Assembly (NCBI GenBank): GCA_965206145.1
Contig: CBDBIK010000006.1
Span: 62,001 to 126,000, forward strand
From: CBDBIK01 sp965206145
GTDB lineage: Bacteria; Pseudomonadota; Alphaproteobacteria; TMED109
Direction of reading: 5' to 3'
DNA: 64,000 bases
Positions 1-8,426 of this stretch are shown one piece after another. Each line of letters starts with the position of its first letter. The stretch's first letter is position 1. The translations under genes were made by a program, and so were the position numbers. The notes beneath the pieces were generated by a model, which was not told where the DNA came from, ran no database searches, and saw nothing but the letters and a program-made list of their open reading frames with translations.

Positions 1-594
1 TCGTTCGCGGAAACGGCCCTCCGTGTCAAAGCGAAAGACGACCACGTCCTCGAGCAACATGGCCTCGGGATCAGCGGTTGAAGCATGGATGACCTGGTCA
101 CCAACGGGGCCGGTCTGGCGGATCCAGAAACCGGCACCGGAAAAGGCCATCCTGCTTGTCTGACCCCGAAAGTGTCGGTCCTCAAGGTGGTCAAGACGCG
201 CATGGGCGAAGGCGCTCAGCGGATTCCCGATGGCAAGCCAGGTCGTCCCGAGTACCCCTGCCAATAGGACACCCGGCAGCACCAGTTGGATCCAAGATTG
301 TCCGGAGGCGCGCACGGAAACGATTTCGCCGTGCCGGCCGACACGATGAAAAGTGTAGGCTGCCCCGCCCAGGACGATTGCAGGCAACAGGATCTCGAGG
401 AGTGCAGGGATGTGCAATCCGGTCAGTGTCGTCACCGTCCAGGCATCGATGTTGCGGCCTGCGGCCCTGCGCCAGTACTCGAGGTAATCCCCGACGACGA
501 ATAGGGACAGCATGATCAAGGCCACGATGGCGAGGCTTTCGAGGTGGCGGCGCAGAAGATAAGTGGCGATGCGCGGGGAGAAGCGTCCGCTCAT
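1..594 (-). CDS. lptG: LPS export permease LptG (N-terminal part, runs off window)
   Basis: Inner-membrane subunit of the LptB2FG transporter that extracts lipopolysaccharide and drives it towards the outer membrane. Only the first 198 residues are present; the frame stays open from the ATG at 594 to base 1. Hydrophobic segments lie at about residues 20-37, 59-78 and 100-118, and the stretch RVGRHGEIVSVRASG (about 84-98) matches the conserved loop of LptF/LptG permeases. The start ATG overlaps the stop codon of lptF (ATGA), so the two genes are translationally coupled. Order F then G is the family norm. Identification rests on the pairing and membrane pattern. Confidence 0.9.
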   Translation of the reverse strand, partial: MSGRFSPRIATYLLRRHLESLAIVALIMLSLFVVGDYLEYWRRAAGRNIDAWTVTTLTGLHIPALLEILLPAIVLGGAAYTFHRVGRHGEIVSVRASGQSWIQLVLPGVLLAGVLGTTWLAIGNPLSAFAHARLDHLEDRHFRGQTSRMAFSGAGFWIRQTGPVGDQVIHASTADPEAMLLEDVVVFRFDTEGRFRER

Positions 595-1715
595 GCAGGG
601 GCTCCTATTCGGATGTGCCGAGACGGCCATTCCGGCAACGACAGACGCCCCGTCAACAGCATGACGAGTATCGTTCCCACCGCCAGGATCACGACGTAGG
701 AGAAGGGGATCATGGCGGGTTCGGTGGCATAGAGCCACGGTGCCACTGCGAACATTGCCTCAAGCGCAACGGCGACGATGATGGCGAAGAATACGGGACG
801 CAAGGGGTGCGCCTGGCTGTCCCCCCTGAGCAGCAAGGGGGTCGCGCCCGCGAGTGCCATGAGGAGGACAAGGAGAGGAGCTTGGATCCTTCGGTGGGCC
901 TCTGCTGCATAGCTCCAGCGAGTTGCCTCGGAGACGAATTCTGGCGGGTTGAGAAGCTCGTCGATGCTTCTCTCGGCAGGCGAGGGTGCACGAATACCGG
1001 CACTCTGGCCGATGGCACCGAGGTTGAGTTGGTAGCTACGGAAGGAAAGTGTACTGAGCCGATTGCTGCCACGATCGACCTCCTGGTGGTTGCCGTCGAA
1101 CATCTGGAAATGTGGCACACCGTCTTGGAACCAGACCCGCCCTCTCTCTGCGAGGATGCTCACCGAGTGGCTCGGGTCGCGCTCGTCGTGGAGCAGGATG
1201 CCGGTGAGGTTGCCGTCGGGGTCTCGCTCACGAACGAAAACCGTGAGGCCGTGCACAGGAGAAATGAACGTCGAATCGCGAAACAGGAAGGAGGCGTAGG
1301 AGTTGCGAATCTCAACGATTTTGTCGCGGTAGCGATGGTATCCGGCGGGACCGGCGTAGAGCTCGAGCGTCAGTGAAATGACGGCGACAACGACTGCGAA
1401 TGCGATTGCGGCTCCGGCGAGCTGGAGGGAGCTCCGGCCAACTGATTGCAGTGCCACGAGCTCGGAATCAATGCTCAGGCGCGCATAGGCAATGACGGTT
1501 GCGAGGAAAACGAGGAAGGGAAGGAAGAAAGCGAGGTAACGCGGTGCGTAGTAGATCAGGAGTTCAGCCAGCGTTGCTCCGGAAATTCCTTTGTCGAGTA
1601 CGAGGTCGACTAGGCGCAGCGAGGGAAGGATGGTGATGAGGCAGATGAATGTGAGCAGAACCAGCACATAAGGTCCGGCGAGCTGGCGGGCGATGTAAAG
1701 CGAAAGCCTGTCCAT
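591..1715 (-). CDS. lptF: LPS export permease LptF
   Basis: Partner of LptG in the LptB2FG LPS-extraction ABC transporter. From the chosen start it is 374 residues: MDRLSLYIARQLAGPYVLV opens the first membrane helix, further helices follow at about residues 45-120, then a periplasmic beta-jellyroll region (about 130-270) and a C-terminal group of helices. The motif SELVALQSVGRSS corresponds to the conserved cytosolic loop. The frame is open 28 codons further upstream (to 1799), but that would overlap the preceding gene and adds a polar, non-membrane extension, so I prefer the ATG at 1715. Sits directly before lptG. Confidence 0.9.
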   Translation of the reverse strand: MDRLSLYIARQLAGPYVLVLLTFICLITILPSLRLVDLVLDKGISGATLAELLIYYAPRYLAFFLPFLVFLATVIAYARLSIDSELVALQSVGRSSLQLAGAAIAFAVVVAVISLTLELYAGPAGYHRYRDKIVEIRNSYASFLFRDSTFISPVHGLTVFVRERDPDGNLTGILLHDERDPSHSVSILAERGRVWFQDGVPHFQMFDGNHQEVDRGSNRLSTLSFRSYQLNLGAIGQSAGIRAPSPAERSIDELLNPPEFVSEATRWSYAAEAHRRIQAPLLVLLMALAGATPLLLRGDSQAHPLRPVFFAIIVAVALEAMFAVAPWLYATEPAMIPFSYVVILAVGTILVMLLTGRLSLPEWPSRHIRIGAPA

Positions 1716-1774
1716 CGATGGTCCGTAGGAAGGGGAGTGCCGGCGCGAGGGGGTCTGGCGACTCTCTTCGTCTC

Positions 1775-2254
1775 CTACCTTCGGAGAACGCCGGGCCAAT
1801 TATTGTTAGCCTGGTCGATGTTGCCCGAGATGTTCTGTTCCCATTGGGATTGCACGGATTGGCTGTAGTTCAAATACAACTTTCCATCGACGATTCGCCA
1901 TGCCTGGGGGTCGGTCGAGGCGGTGTAGCCCTGCGAGACAGCCCATGCGCAGTAGCCGCCGTAGCGGGGAGCGTAGGCCTCGGGATCGGCGGTAAACACT
2001 TCGAGGTTCTCTTGGCTGGAGAAGCGCCAAATTGCACCCATCCACTCGTGCTCGAACTCCTCGCTGCCGGCGACCAATTTGCCCTGGCGGAAATAAGCGA
2101 CCGTGTCGCTCCCCCGGATTGCGATTCCTTGCGACTTGTAGACCGGCTCCTTGTCTGCCAGGGCGGGCACCGGGGCAACAAGGAGGGCTGTGCCGGTTAG
2201 AATTCCGGCAAGAAGTGTGCGCAGGTGTGCCCGGTTACTCGTTGGCTTTCGCAT
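1775..2254 (-). CDS. Exported YHS-domain protein
   Basis: 159 residues with a typical signal peptide (hydrophobic core about residues 13-28, cleavage after PVPALA). The mature part resembles bacterial YHS-domain proteins: the stretch around GSDTVAYFRQGK, a conserved WRFSSQENLEVF block and RYGGYCAWAVSQG, followed by a WRIVDGKLYLNYS block. YHS domains are thought to bind metal or heme-like ligands, but the activity of this subfamily is unknown. The start ATG at 2254 lies 20 bases inside the end of the upstream cytochrome P460 gene, so the two are probably co-transcribed. Reading further upstream in the same frame gives low-complexity shadow sequence and was rejected. Confidence 0.8.
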   Translation of the reverse strand: MRKPTSNRAHLRTLLAGILTGTALLVAPVPALADKEPVYKSQGIAIRGSDTVAYFRQGKLVAGSEEFEHEWMGAIWRFSSQENLEVFTADPEAYAPRYGGYCAWAVSQGYTASTDPQAWRIVDGKLYLNYSQSVQSQWEQNISGNIDQANNNWPGVLRR

Positions 2255-2759
2255 GGAGATCCTCGAAGTAGATGACGTAGTCGTCCTCGGCAAAGGGAAG
2301 GTGGCATTCCATGCAAGGGCGGGTGTCGACTCCTGCCTTGAGGGTGCCGTCCGTATTGAAGAAGCCGTATTCCCAGTCGCCGTTGCGGATGTCCTCAGGG
2401 TATGAATCACCCCATCCTTTTTCTTTCTGCATGACGGCGATGACCTTGAGGTTCGCCTTCTGCATGCGGCCGTCGCCATCGAGAACCGCCTCGCCCTCGC
2501 CGTCCACTATGGCGTTGTAGACCTCCATCACGAACTGTGAACCGTGGTCGAGGGGGGCACTGTCCTTGGCACTTTCAAGGGCAGACAGGTTCGCGTAGAG
2601 GTCACGGACCTGGTTGTTGTCCGGGCGATCGCTCGTCAGGAAGTGGACAAACGTGTCCTTGTAGTCATGCGGGAAGGTGATCTTCTCCGCACCTGCTATC
2701 GCCTGCGAGGCGATGGCTGTCAGCAGTGTTGCCGCGGCTAGGGAGATTATTTTCCGCAT
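2235..2759 (-). CDS. Cytochrome P460-family periplasmic heme protein
   Basis: 174 residues with a signal peptide ending around IASQAIA. The mature protein has the cytochrome P460 fold signature (KITFPHDYKDTFVHF near the start, AVMQKEKGWGDSYPEDIRN in the middle) and a single c-type heme site PCMECH near residue 152. Known P460 proteins oxidise hydroxylamine or detoxify NO and related compounds in the periplasm; which substrate this one uses cannot be read from sequence. Overlaps the YHS-domain gene downstream by 20 bases. The ATG at 2759 is preceded by an AAGGAGGA Shine-Dalgarno sequence. Confidence 0.85.
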   Translation of the reverse strand: MRKIISLAAATLLTAIASQAIAGAEKITFPHDYKDTFVHFLTSDRPDNNQVRDLYANLSALESAKDSAPLDHGSQFVMEVYNAIVDGEGEAVLDGDGRMQKANLKVIAVMQKEKGWGDSYPEDIRNGDWEYGFFNTDGTLKAGVDTRPCMECHLPFAEDDYVIYFEDLHAKANE

Positions 2760-2855
2760 TGGATCCTCCTTGCTTGGTCCGGTCTATGTTTCGGCCGTCC
2801 GACCGAGCTACGGAAGTATAGAGCACGGAAGCTCGCTTGCGTTCATCTTTTGCGT

Positions 2856-3830
2856 TCATCGGGTGATCTTTCCATCGGGGTGGAATGCGTGAAAAACAAA
2901 GGCGAAGGTCACGTGGTGAGCCACGTCTTTGCCTTCCCCTGAGGCGGTGCGCACGGTCACGTTGCCCACGTCCCTGCCGTTTTCGATGGCGCGAGTATCG
3001 AGCGCCGAGGCCTGCCCGGGCTCCCACGCAAGGATGAAGTCGCCCGCATCGATTGTTCTCTTGCTCCGGAGAAGATCGAGGCTCCAGGCTTGCTCGCCGA
3101 TCGCCACCACGCGGGCAAGTGGGGGAATCCCTTCAGGCACCGATCCATCGAACAGAAACGGCATCTGTCTCGTGTCATAGCCTGCGTAAGGATTGGCACC
3201 GTAGGCCCGTAGGGCAGGGTTTTCCGGCACGAGCACCTGTCCGTCGGGGTGGCGATCGCGAAAATTCTCCCAGGATTCGAGGCGGGCGGGGAGGATATCG
3301 AGCACCATGCCCGTCAGCTCGCCTACGATTGCCTCTCCCGTGAACTGTTGCCACCAGCTTTCCGTCTGCCGGTCGTACATGACCAGATCCGACTTACGGA
3401 GCTTGCCCGTGGTACCAAAATCCAAGATCCGGTTTCCGACGCGTCGGTTGAACACGATCGCTGCATTGCAGAGCGGGCAGTAAGTGGCCGCGATCGGAAC
3501 GCCACCTGCCTCGTCGTTCACGATTTCATGCCATGTGAGAACCCGGAGTGGGTAGGCCCGCGCATCGCCTTTAATTTCGATACCGATCACAGGCTCTCGC
3601 GGAGAGAGGTTCTGGGCCTTGGCGACGGGCACGAACACGGGTCTGTCGATTGCGGGGATCCCATCCTTCGGGGGACCGCCGGAACGGATCTCGTCGAAAT
3701 CCACGGAATGCTTGGAGAAATCAGTGCGGGGCCACTCCTGCACCCAGGAGCGGGATTGAGCCAGGGCGGGGCCCGTAGCAAGGAGGACGATCGCTACTAT
3801 GACCGACGCCAACGTGCGTGCAAACCTCAT
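2856..3830 (-). CDS. Exported DUF3179-domain protein
   Basis: 324 residues. Signal peptide at residues 1-24 (cleavage after GPALA). The rest matches the DUF3179 family of exported proteins: conserved VIGIEIKGDARAYPL, LTWHEIVND and the ATYCPLCNAAIVFNR block containing a CxxC pair, then SDLVMYDRQTESWWQQFTG. The molecular function of the family is not established; the conserved CPLC suggests a redox or metal role, which is inference. It is upstream of the P460 gene on the same strand with a 96-base gap, so they may share a transcript. Confidence 0.85.
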   Translation of the reverse strand: MRFARTLASVIVAIVLLATGPALAQSRSWVQEWPRTDFSKHSVDFDEIRSGGPPKDGIPAIDRPVFVPVAKAQNLSPREPVIGIEIKGDARAYPLRVLTWHEIVNDEAGGVPIAATYCPLCNAAIVFNRRVGNRILDFGTTGKLRKSDLVMYDRQTESWWQQFTGEAIVGELTGMVLDILPARLESWENFRDRHPDGQVLVPENPALRAYGANPYAGYDTRQMPFLFDGSVPEGIPPLARVVAIGEQAWSLDLLRSKRTIDAGDFILAWEPGQASALDTRAIENGRDVGNVTVRTASGEGKDVAHHVTFAFVFHAFHPDGKITR

Positions 3831-4222
3831 GGTGTTTTCTCCAGCCTAAAATTCGCCAATTGTTGCAATACAAAACTTCCGACCTGTGGGCCGTGTATCC
3901 GCCCATATCAGCCAGACCTGTCATGCCTGCAAGGAGAGGGATTCATACTCCTAACCGTTCGCAGAGCAGATTTCATTGCGTGGTCCGCGCTCACGGTCTG
4001 CGCTCACGAAGACAATGCGGACGTGAACGCTGCCCGCACCATATTGGCTCTGGAGACTGGGTTCACTGCACGGAGAGGACGGCGTTAGCCGACCCTGTGA
4101 ACCGTGGACACGACATATAGGATACGGGTACCCCCATGAAGTGGACACGTAAGTATGATAAATCCCTCCCATAGGTCCGTGTTGGCGATGATGATTTTGC
4201 CTTTGGAGAAGGAGTAGAGAGA
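3831..4222. other. Gene-poor spacer with IS200/IS605 debris
   Basis: Divergent spacer between the DUF3179 gene and the molybdoenzyme gene. It holds a TnpB remnant (listed separately) and, just beyond it, a 9-base direct repeat GTGGACACG at 4104-4112 and 4141-4149. The second copy is inside a 12-codon reading frame (4137-4175) that ends at a TAG. I see no intact gene here. The repeat could belong to the right end of the decayed element, but this is a guess. Confidence 0.5.
3953..4088 (+). pseudogene. Remnant of IS200/IS605-type TnpB (C-terminus, frameshifted)
   Basis: The plus strand reads NRSQSRFHCVV in one frame, then shifts to VCAHEDNADVNAARTILAL followed by GFTARRGRR and a TAG stop. This is the characteristic end of TnpB/OrfB: the zinc-ribbon remainder, the NADVNAA motif carrying the last RuvC catalytic aspartate, and the arginine-rich tail. 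About 45 codons remain; the upstream RuvC and helix-turn-helix parts are missing and at least one frameshift separates the two recognisable pieces. Non-functional insertion-sequence debris. Confidence 0.6.
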
Positions 4223-6289
4223 GTGACGGATGGATACGATCTGGGCTTGGGCCGTTCCGTTTGTCCACACGACTGCCCCAGTACCTGCGCCCTTGAGGTC
4301 GAACGTTTTGCTGACGGCACGGTGGGGAAGGTGCGGGGTGCGGGCGAGAACACCTACACCTCTGGCATCGTCTGCGCGAAGGTCGCCCGTTACGCCGAGC
4401 GCGTTAATCATCCCGAGCGCATCCTGAAACCTCTGCTCCGGACTGGCTCGAAAGGGAGCGGTTCGTTCCGTGAAATTGGTTGGGAGGAAGCTCTCGACCG
4501 GGTGGCAGAAGCTTTCATTGCCGCCACCGATCGCTACGGCAGCGAGACCGTCTGGCCGTATTTCTATGCCGGAACCATGGGCCTCGTGCAGCGGGACGGG
4601 ATCAAGCGCCTCCGTCATGAGATGCGCTACTCAGGCCAGGCCGAGACGATTTGCACGACGCTTGTCGATGCGGGTGTGCGTGCGGGCATTGGCGCGTTGC
4701 GGGGTCCGGACCCGCGCGAGATGGCCGAGTCCGATCTGCTTGTCATGTGGGGTTGCAATCCTGCCTCGACCCAAGTCAACGTGATGACCCACGTCCAGAA
4801 GGCGCGCAAGGGTCGTGGGGCGAAGCTCGCTGTCGTCGATCCCTACAAGACCCGAACCGCTCAGGTTGCCGATCTCCACCTCCGCCTCCGCCCGGGTACC
4901 GACGGTGCCCTCGCCTGCGCGATGATGCACGTCATGTTCCGCGATGGACTTGCCGACCGGGACTTCCTGGCGACCCACTCCGATTGTCCGGAGAGGCTGG
5001 AGGAGCATCTCCAGACGAGAACGCCCGAGTGGGCCGCAAACGTCACGGGGCTTGCAGTTGAGGAGATCGAGGCGTTTGCTCGGCTCTTCGGTGAGACCAA
5101 TCGTTCCTACATCCGGGTGGGCTATGGTTTTTCGCGTTCGCGCAACGGTGCGGCTGCCGTCCATGCTGCCGTGTCGACGGCGGCGGTAGGTGGCAAGTGG
5201 CGGCACAAAGGCGGCGGTGCCTTCTATTCCAACCGCGACATCTATCACTGGGACAAGACACTGATTGAGGGGCTCGACGTTCGTGACTCCTCGGTGCGGA
5301 TACTCGACATGTCGCGCATTGGGCCGGTGCTGACGGGTGATCCACGAGACATTGGCGAGGGGCCTCCCGTCACCGCGATGCTGGTGCAAAACACCAATCC
5401 GGGTGAAGTGGCCCCCGAACAGGCGAAAGTGCTTCAAGGACTTTCGCGCGAGGATCTTTTCTTTTGCGTCCACGAGCAGTTCCTGACGGGGACCGCCGCC
5501 TGGGCCGATGTGGTTCTGCCCGCGACGATGTTCCTCGAACATGACGACCTCTATCAAGGTGGCGGACACCAGCACGTACTTCTGGGCCCGAAGGTCGTCG
5601 AGCCGAAGGGTGAGGCCCGATCAAACCACGAGGTACTGCAGGGTCTCGCATCCCGACTCGGTGCCAAGCACCGAGGCTTCTCCATGACCGAACGGGAGAT
5701 TATCAACGAAACGCTCCGTGCCTCCGGGCACGGAACACTTAATGATCTCGAGAGTGCGCGTTGGCTCGACATCCAGCCCGGCTTCCGGGAATCCCATTTC
5801 CTTGATGGATTTGGTTTCCCTGACGGGAAGTACCGCTTTGCACCCGACTGGGCGGCTCTTGGCCCGGACCATGCCGTGATGCCGCCTCTCCCTGACCACC
5901 TTGAGAACATCGAGGCGGCCGATGAGGAGCATCCTTTCCGACTCGTGACGGCACCTGCCCACAATTTCCTCAATACCTCGTTTACGGAGACCGCGTCCTC
6001 GCAGAAGGCAGAGGTACGGCCCGCCGCGAAAATTCACCCTGACGACTTGGCCGATCTCGGCATCGGTGACGGGGAGATGGTCCGTCTCGGAAACCGCAGG
6101 GGAGACGTCGTCGTGCACGCCCTCTCATTCGATGGCCTGCAGCCGGGTGTCGTGGTAGTGGAAGGTGTCTGGCCCGCTAGAAAATTCGCCGAGGGACGCG
6201 GTATCAATACGCTGGTAGGATCTGATGCTTGCCCGCCAGCGGGAGGAGCGGCGTTCCATGACACGGCAGTCTGGCTCAGGGCTGCCTGA
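4223..6289 (+). CDS. Molybdopterin (bis-MGD) oxidoreductase with N-terminal 4Fe-4S site
   Basis: 688 residues, GTG start. The N-terminus VCPHDCPSTCALEVE (about residues 13-27) with a further Cys in SGIVCAKVARYAERV gives the 4Fe-4S cluster ligands of the DMSO-reductase superfamily. The molybdopterin domain follows (LLVMWGCNPASTQVN, KLAVVDPYKTRTAQVADLH), and the C-terminal dinucleotide-binding domain contains TAPAHNFLNTSF and KIHPDDLADLGIGDGE. No twin-arginine signal is visible, so it is probably cytoplasmic. The substrate is unknown; it is closest in style to the BisC-like anaerobic dehydrogenase group of short members. It lies 41 bases upstream of msrP and may be co-transcribed. GAAGGAG precedes the start. 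Confidence 0.85.
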   Translation: MTDGYDLGLGRSVCPHDCPSTCALEVERFADGTVGKVRGAGENTYTSGIVCAKVARYAERVNHPERILKPLLRTGSKGSGSFREIGWEEALDRVAEAFIAATDRYGSETVWPYFYAGTMGLVQRDGIKRLRHEMRYSGQAETICTTLVDAGVRAGIGALRGPDPREMAESDLLVMWGCNPASTQVNVMTHVQKARKGRGAKLAVVDPYKTRTAQVADLHLRLRPGTDGALACAMMHVMFRDGLADRDFLATHSDCPERLEEHLQTRTPEWAANVTGLAVEEIEAFARLFGETNRSYIRVGYGFSRSRNGAAAVHAAVSTAAVGGKWRHKGGGAFYSNRDIYHWDKTLIEGLDVRDSSVRILDMSRIGPVLTGDPRDIGEGPPVTAMLVQNTNPGEVAPEQAKVLQGLSREDLFFCVHEQFLTGTAAWADVVLPATMFLEHDDLYQGGGHQHVLLGPKVVEPKGEARSNHEVLQGLASRLGAKHRGFSMTEREIINETLRASGHGTLNDLESARWLDIQPGFRESHFLDGFGFPDGKYRFAPDWAALGPDHAVMPPLPDHLENIEAADEEHPFRLVTAPAHNFLNTSFTETASSQKAEVRPAAKIHPDDLADLGIGDGEMVRLGNRRGDVVVHALSFDGLQPGVVVVEGVWPARKFAEGRGINTLVGSDACPPAGGAAFHDTAVWLRAA

Positions 6290-6330
6290 AACGTCCTTAA
6301 TATCCTGGTCCCTAATATTAGGAGACAACA

Positions 6331-7311
6331 ATGCCCACCATTCATATCCCACGCGACTGGGAACTTCCTGAAAGCGTAGTCACACCTGAGGAGACGTATC
6401 TGAACCGCCGAGCAATCGTGCAAGGGATTGCGGCCGGAGCGATCGCGGGTGGAATCGCCCCCGGGCTCGCCTTTGCTGCCGAGTCGGACACGTCCCCCGA
6501 TCCGAGCGAAAGCCTGTACCCGTTTCCGCGCAACGAATCGTACGTGGCAGGCGAGGGTCGCAAGCTCTCGCCCATAGAAAAAGTTGAGCGCTACAACAAT
6601 TTTTACGAATTCGGCACCAGCAAAAAGATTTGGAAGGCCGCCCAGAAGTTGCGTATCCGCCCATGGGAAGTTGCCATTGATGGTGAGGTCGAGAAGCCCG
6701 TGACCATCGCCATTGATGATCTGATCAAGACGATGCCATGCGAGGAACGGATCTACCGCCACCGTTGCGTGGAGGCGTGGTCGATGGTGGTGCCTTGGAC
6801 CGGGTTTGCCTTACGCGAACTCGTTGCGATGGCCAGTCCGACATCGAACGCCAAGTACCTCGTTATGAAAACCTTCCTCAATCCGGACTTTGCGAGGGGG
6901 CAGAAACAGAGTTGGTACCCCTGGCCCTACACCGAGGGGATCACCATTGAAGAGGCAAACCACGATCTCGCGTTCATGGTGACGGGTCTCTACGGCAAGC
7001 CGTTGCCGCGGCAGAATGGATCGCCGCTTCGCCTTGCTCTGCCGTGGAAGTACGGGTTTAAGTCGATCAAGTCGGTTGTCTCCTTCACCTTCACCGCAGA
7101 GCGACCGTTGTCGTTCTGGGAGGAAGTTAACTCCCGCGAGTACGGGTTCTGGGCCAACGTGAATCCCGCCCGCCCGCATCCGCGCTGGAGCCAGAAGTAC
7201 GAAACCGACATTGGCACTGGTGGCAAAATTCCGACCGAGATCTACAACGGTTATGGAGACCAGGTCGCCTCGCTCTACGAGGGCAACACTGACGACCGGC
7301 TGTACATGTAA
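6331..7311 (+). CDS. msrP: Protein-methionine-sulfoxide reductase catalytic subunit MsrP
   Basis: 326 residues. Periplasmic molybdopterin enzyme that repairs oxidised methionines in envelope proteins. Signal: LNRRAIVQGIAAGAIAGG near residue 25 is a Tat-type signal in a family that needs Tat export. Diagnostic blocks: NNFYEFGTSKKIWK, then RPWEVAIDGEV, and YRHRCVEAWSMVVPWTGF, which supplies the molybdenum-coordinating cysteine, and the C-terminal SREYGFWANVNPARPHPRWSQ. Its usual heme-b membrane partner MsrQ is not adjacent; the next gene is a LysR regulator on the other strand. RBS TAGGAGACAAC precedes the ATG. Confidence 0.93.
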   Translation: MPTIHIPRDWELPESVVTPEETYLNRRAIVQGIAAGAIAGGIAPGLAFAAESDTSPDPSESLYPFPRNESYVAGEGRKLSPIEKVERYNNFYEFGTSKKIWKAAQKLRIRPWEVAIDGEVEKPVTIAIDDLIKTMPCEERIYRHRCVEAWSMVVPWTGFALRELVAMASPTSNAKYLVMKTFLNPDFARGQKQSWYPWPYTEGITIEEANHDLAFMVTGLYGKPLPRQNGSPLRLALPWKYGFKSIKSVVSFTFTAERPLSFWEEVNSREYGFWANVNPARPHPRWSQKYETDIGTGGKIPTEIYNGYGDQVASLYEGNTDDRLYM

Positions 7312-7508
7312 CGGGCTGGAAGTAAGGAAGAACAGGGAGCTTAAGCGTCCGGTCGCCGTGGATTGAGCAGATTCGTGGGTTGGATTTTGTGATAATCGCT
7401 CACGTTTTGGTTTACGAAATGCTCTTGAGATCTGAGGAGTGTTTTTGACGTGAACGGACGACGGCTGTTGGCCCTACGTGGGGTCTGCTAGGCCTGTAGG
7501 GAGAGTCC

Positions 7509-8417
7509 TCAAACCCTGACCTCGCGGATCTTCTCCAGGAGAAAGTCCCGAAATGCGTTCACGCGGAGCGTGTTTCGCAGAGCTTCGGGATAAACGAAGT
7601 ACGCCTCGATGGGCGGGCCCTCGATGTCCCGCATAATATGCTCACAGTGCCCCATCTGATGGACGAGAAGAGTGGGCAATGCGGCGATCCCGACGCCCCA
7701 TTCTACGGCTCGAACCATGCCGACGACGTTGTTGACCACGAGCCTCGGCTCAAAGTTCGCATCGAGTTCGCGGAGAGTTTCGGCGAGCCAATTTACCCCT
7801 GGGAATGGTAGCGATGCTTGATCTCCGTAGGACACGATTCGGTGCCCGAGGAGGTCTTCGAGTTTCTGCGGTGTGCCAAAGGCACGCAAATACGACTGGG
7901 CAGCGTAAATCGCGATATGTCCTGAGAAAAGATGGCGCTGGATGAGGTCTTCTTGGCGTGGGGGAGCCATCCAGATGGCGACGTCTGCCTCCAGCATCCG
8001 CAGGTCCAGCTCAGTATCGCCAACCAGGAGTGACAGGCTGATCTCCGGATAACGGTCCAGGAACTCCTCGATCTGTGAGGGGAGCCAGACTGACCCGAAA
8101 CCCACTGTTGTCGTCACGCGCAAGGGACCCTGCGGTTGCTGCTTGCTGTCGGCGAGCTGCACTTCCATGCGAGAGACACGGTCGAACACGTCGCGAGCTG
8201 TCCTCAGCAGCATCTCTCCCTGTTCAGTGAGAATGAGCCCTCGGGAGTGGCGCTGGAAGAGCCTTACGCGCAGGCTGTTCTCGAGTGCGTGGATCTGACG
8301 GCTGATGGCAGATTGCGAAAGCCGAAGAGCTTCGCCGGCACGGGTGAAGCTCCCCGTCTCTGCAACGATTCGGAAAATCCTGAGTCGGTCCCAATCGAGA
8401 TGCGGAAGCTCGCTCAC
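7509..8417 (-). CDS. LysR-family transcriptional regulator
   Basis: 302 residues. The N-terminal winged helix-turn-helix (about residues 8-66) contains LRIFRIVAETGSFTRAGEAL and LSQSAISRQIHALE, the family signature. A substrate-binding-like effector domain occupies about 92-295 (PLRVTTTVGFGSVWLP at its start). The effector is unknown. It follows trxB's reading direction with a 9-base gap (LysR first, trxB next on the minus strand), so it may be in the carAB-greA-trxB neighbourhood by conserved synteny rather than as a specific regulator; a LysR gene beside trxB is common in alphaproteobacteria. Confidence 0.92.
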   Translation of the reverse strand: MSELPHLDWDRLRIFRIVAETGSFTRAGEALRLSQSAISRQIHALENSLRVRLFQRHSRGLILTEQGEMLLRTARDVFDRVSRMEVQLADSKQQPQGPLRVTTTVGFGSVWLPSQIEEFLDRYPEISLSLLVGDTELDLRMLEADVAIWMAPPRQEDLIQRHLFSGHIAIYAAQSYLRAFGTPQKLEDLLGHRIVSYGDQASLPFPGVNWLAETLRELDANFEPRLVVNNVVGMVRAVEWGVGIAALPTLLVHQMGHCEHIMRDIEGPPIEAYFVYPEALRNTLRVNAFRDFLLEKIREVRV

Positions 8418-8426
8418 GCCCTTGCT

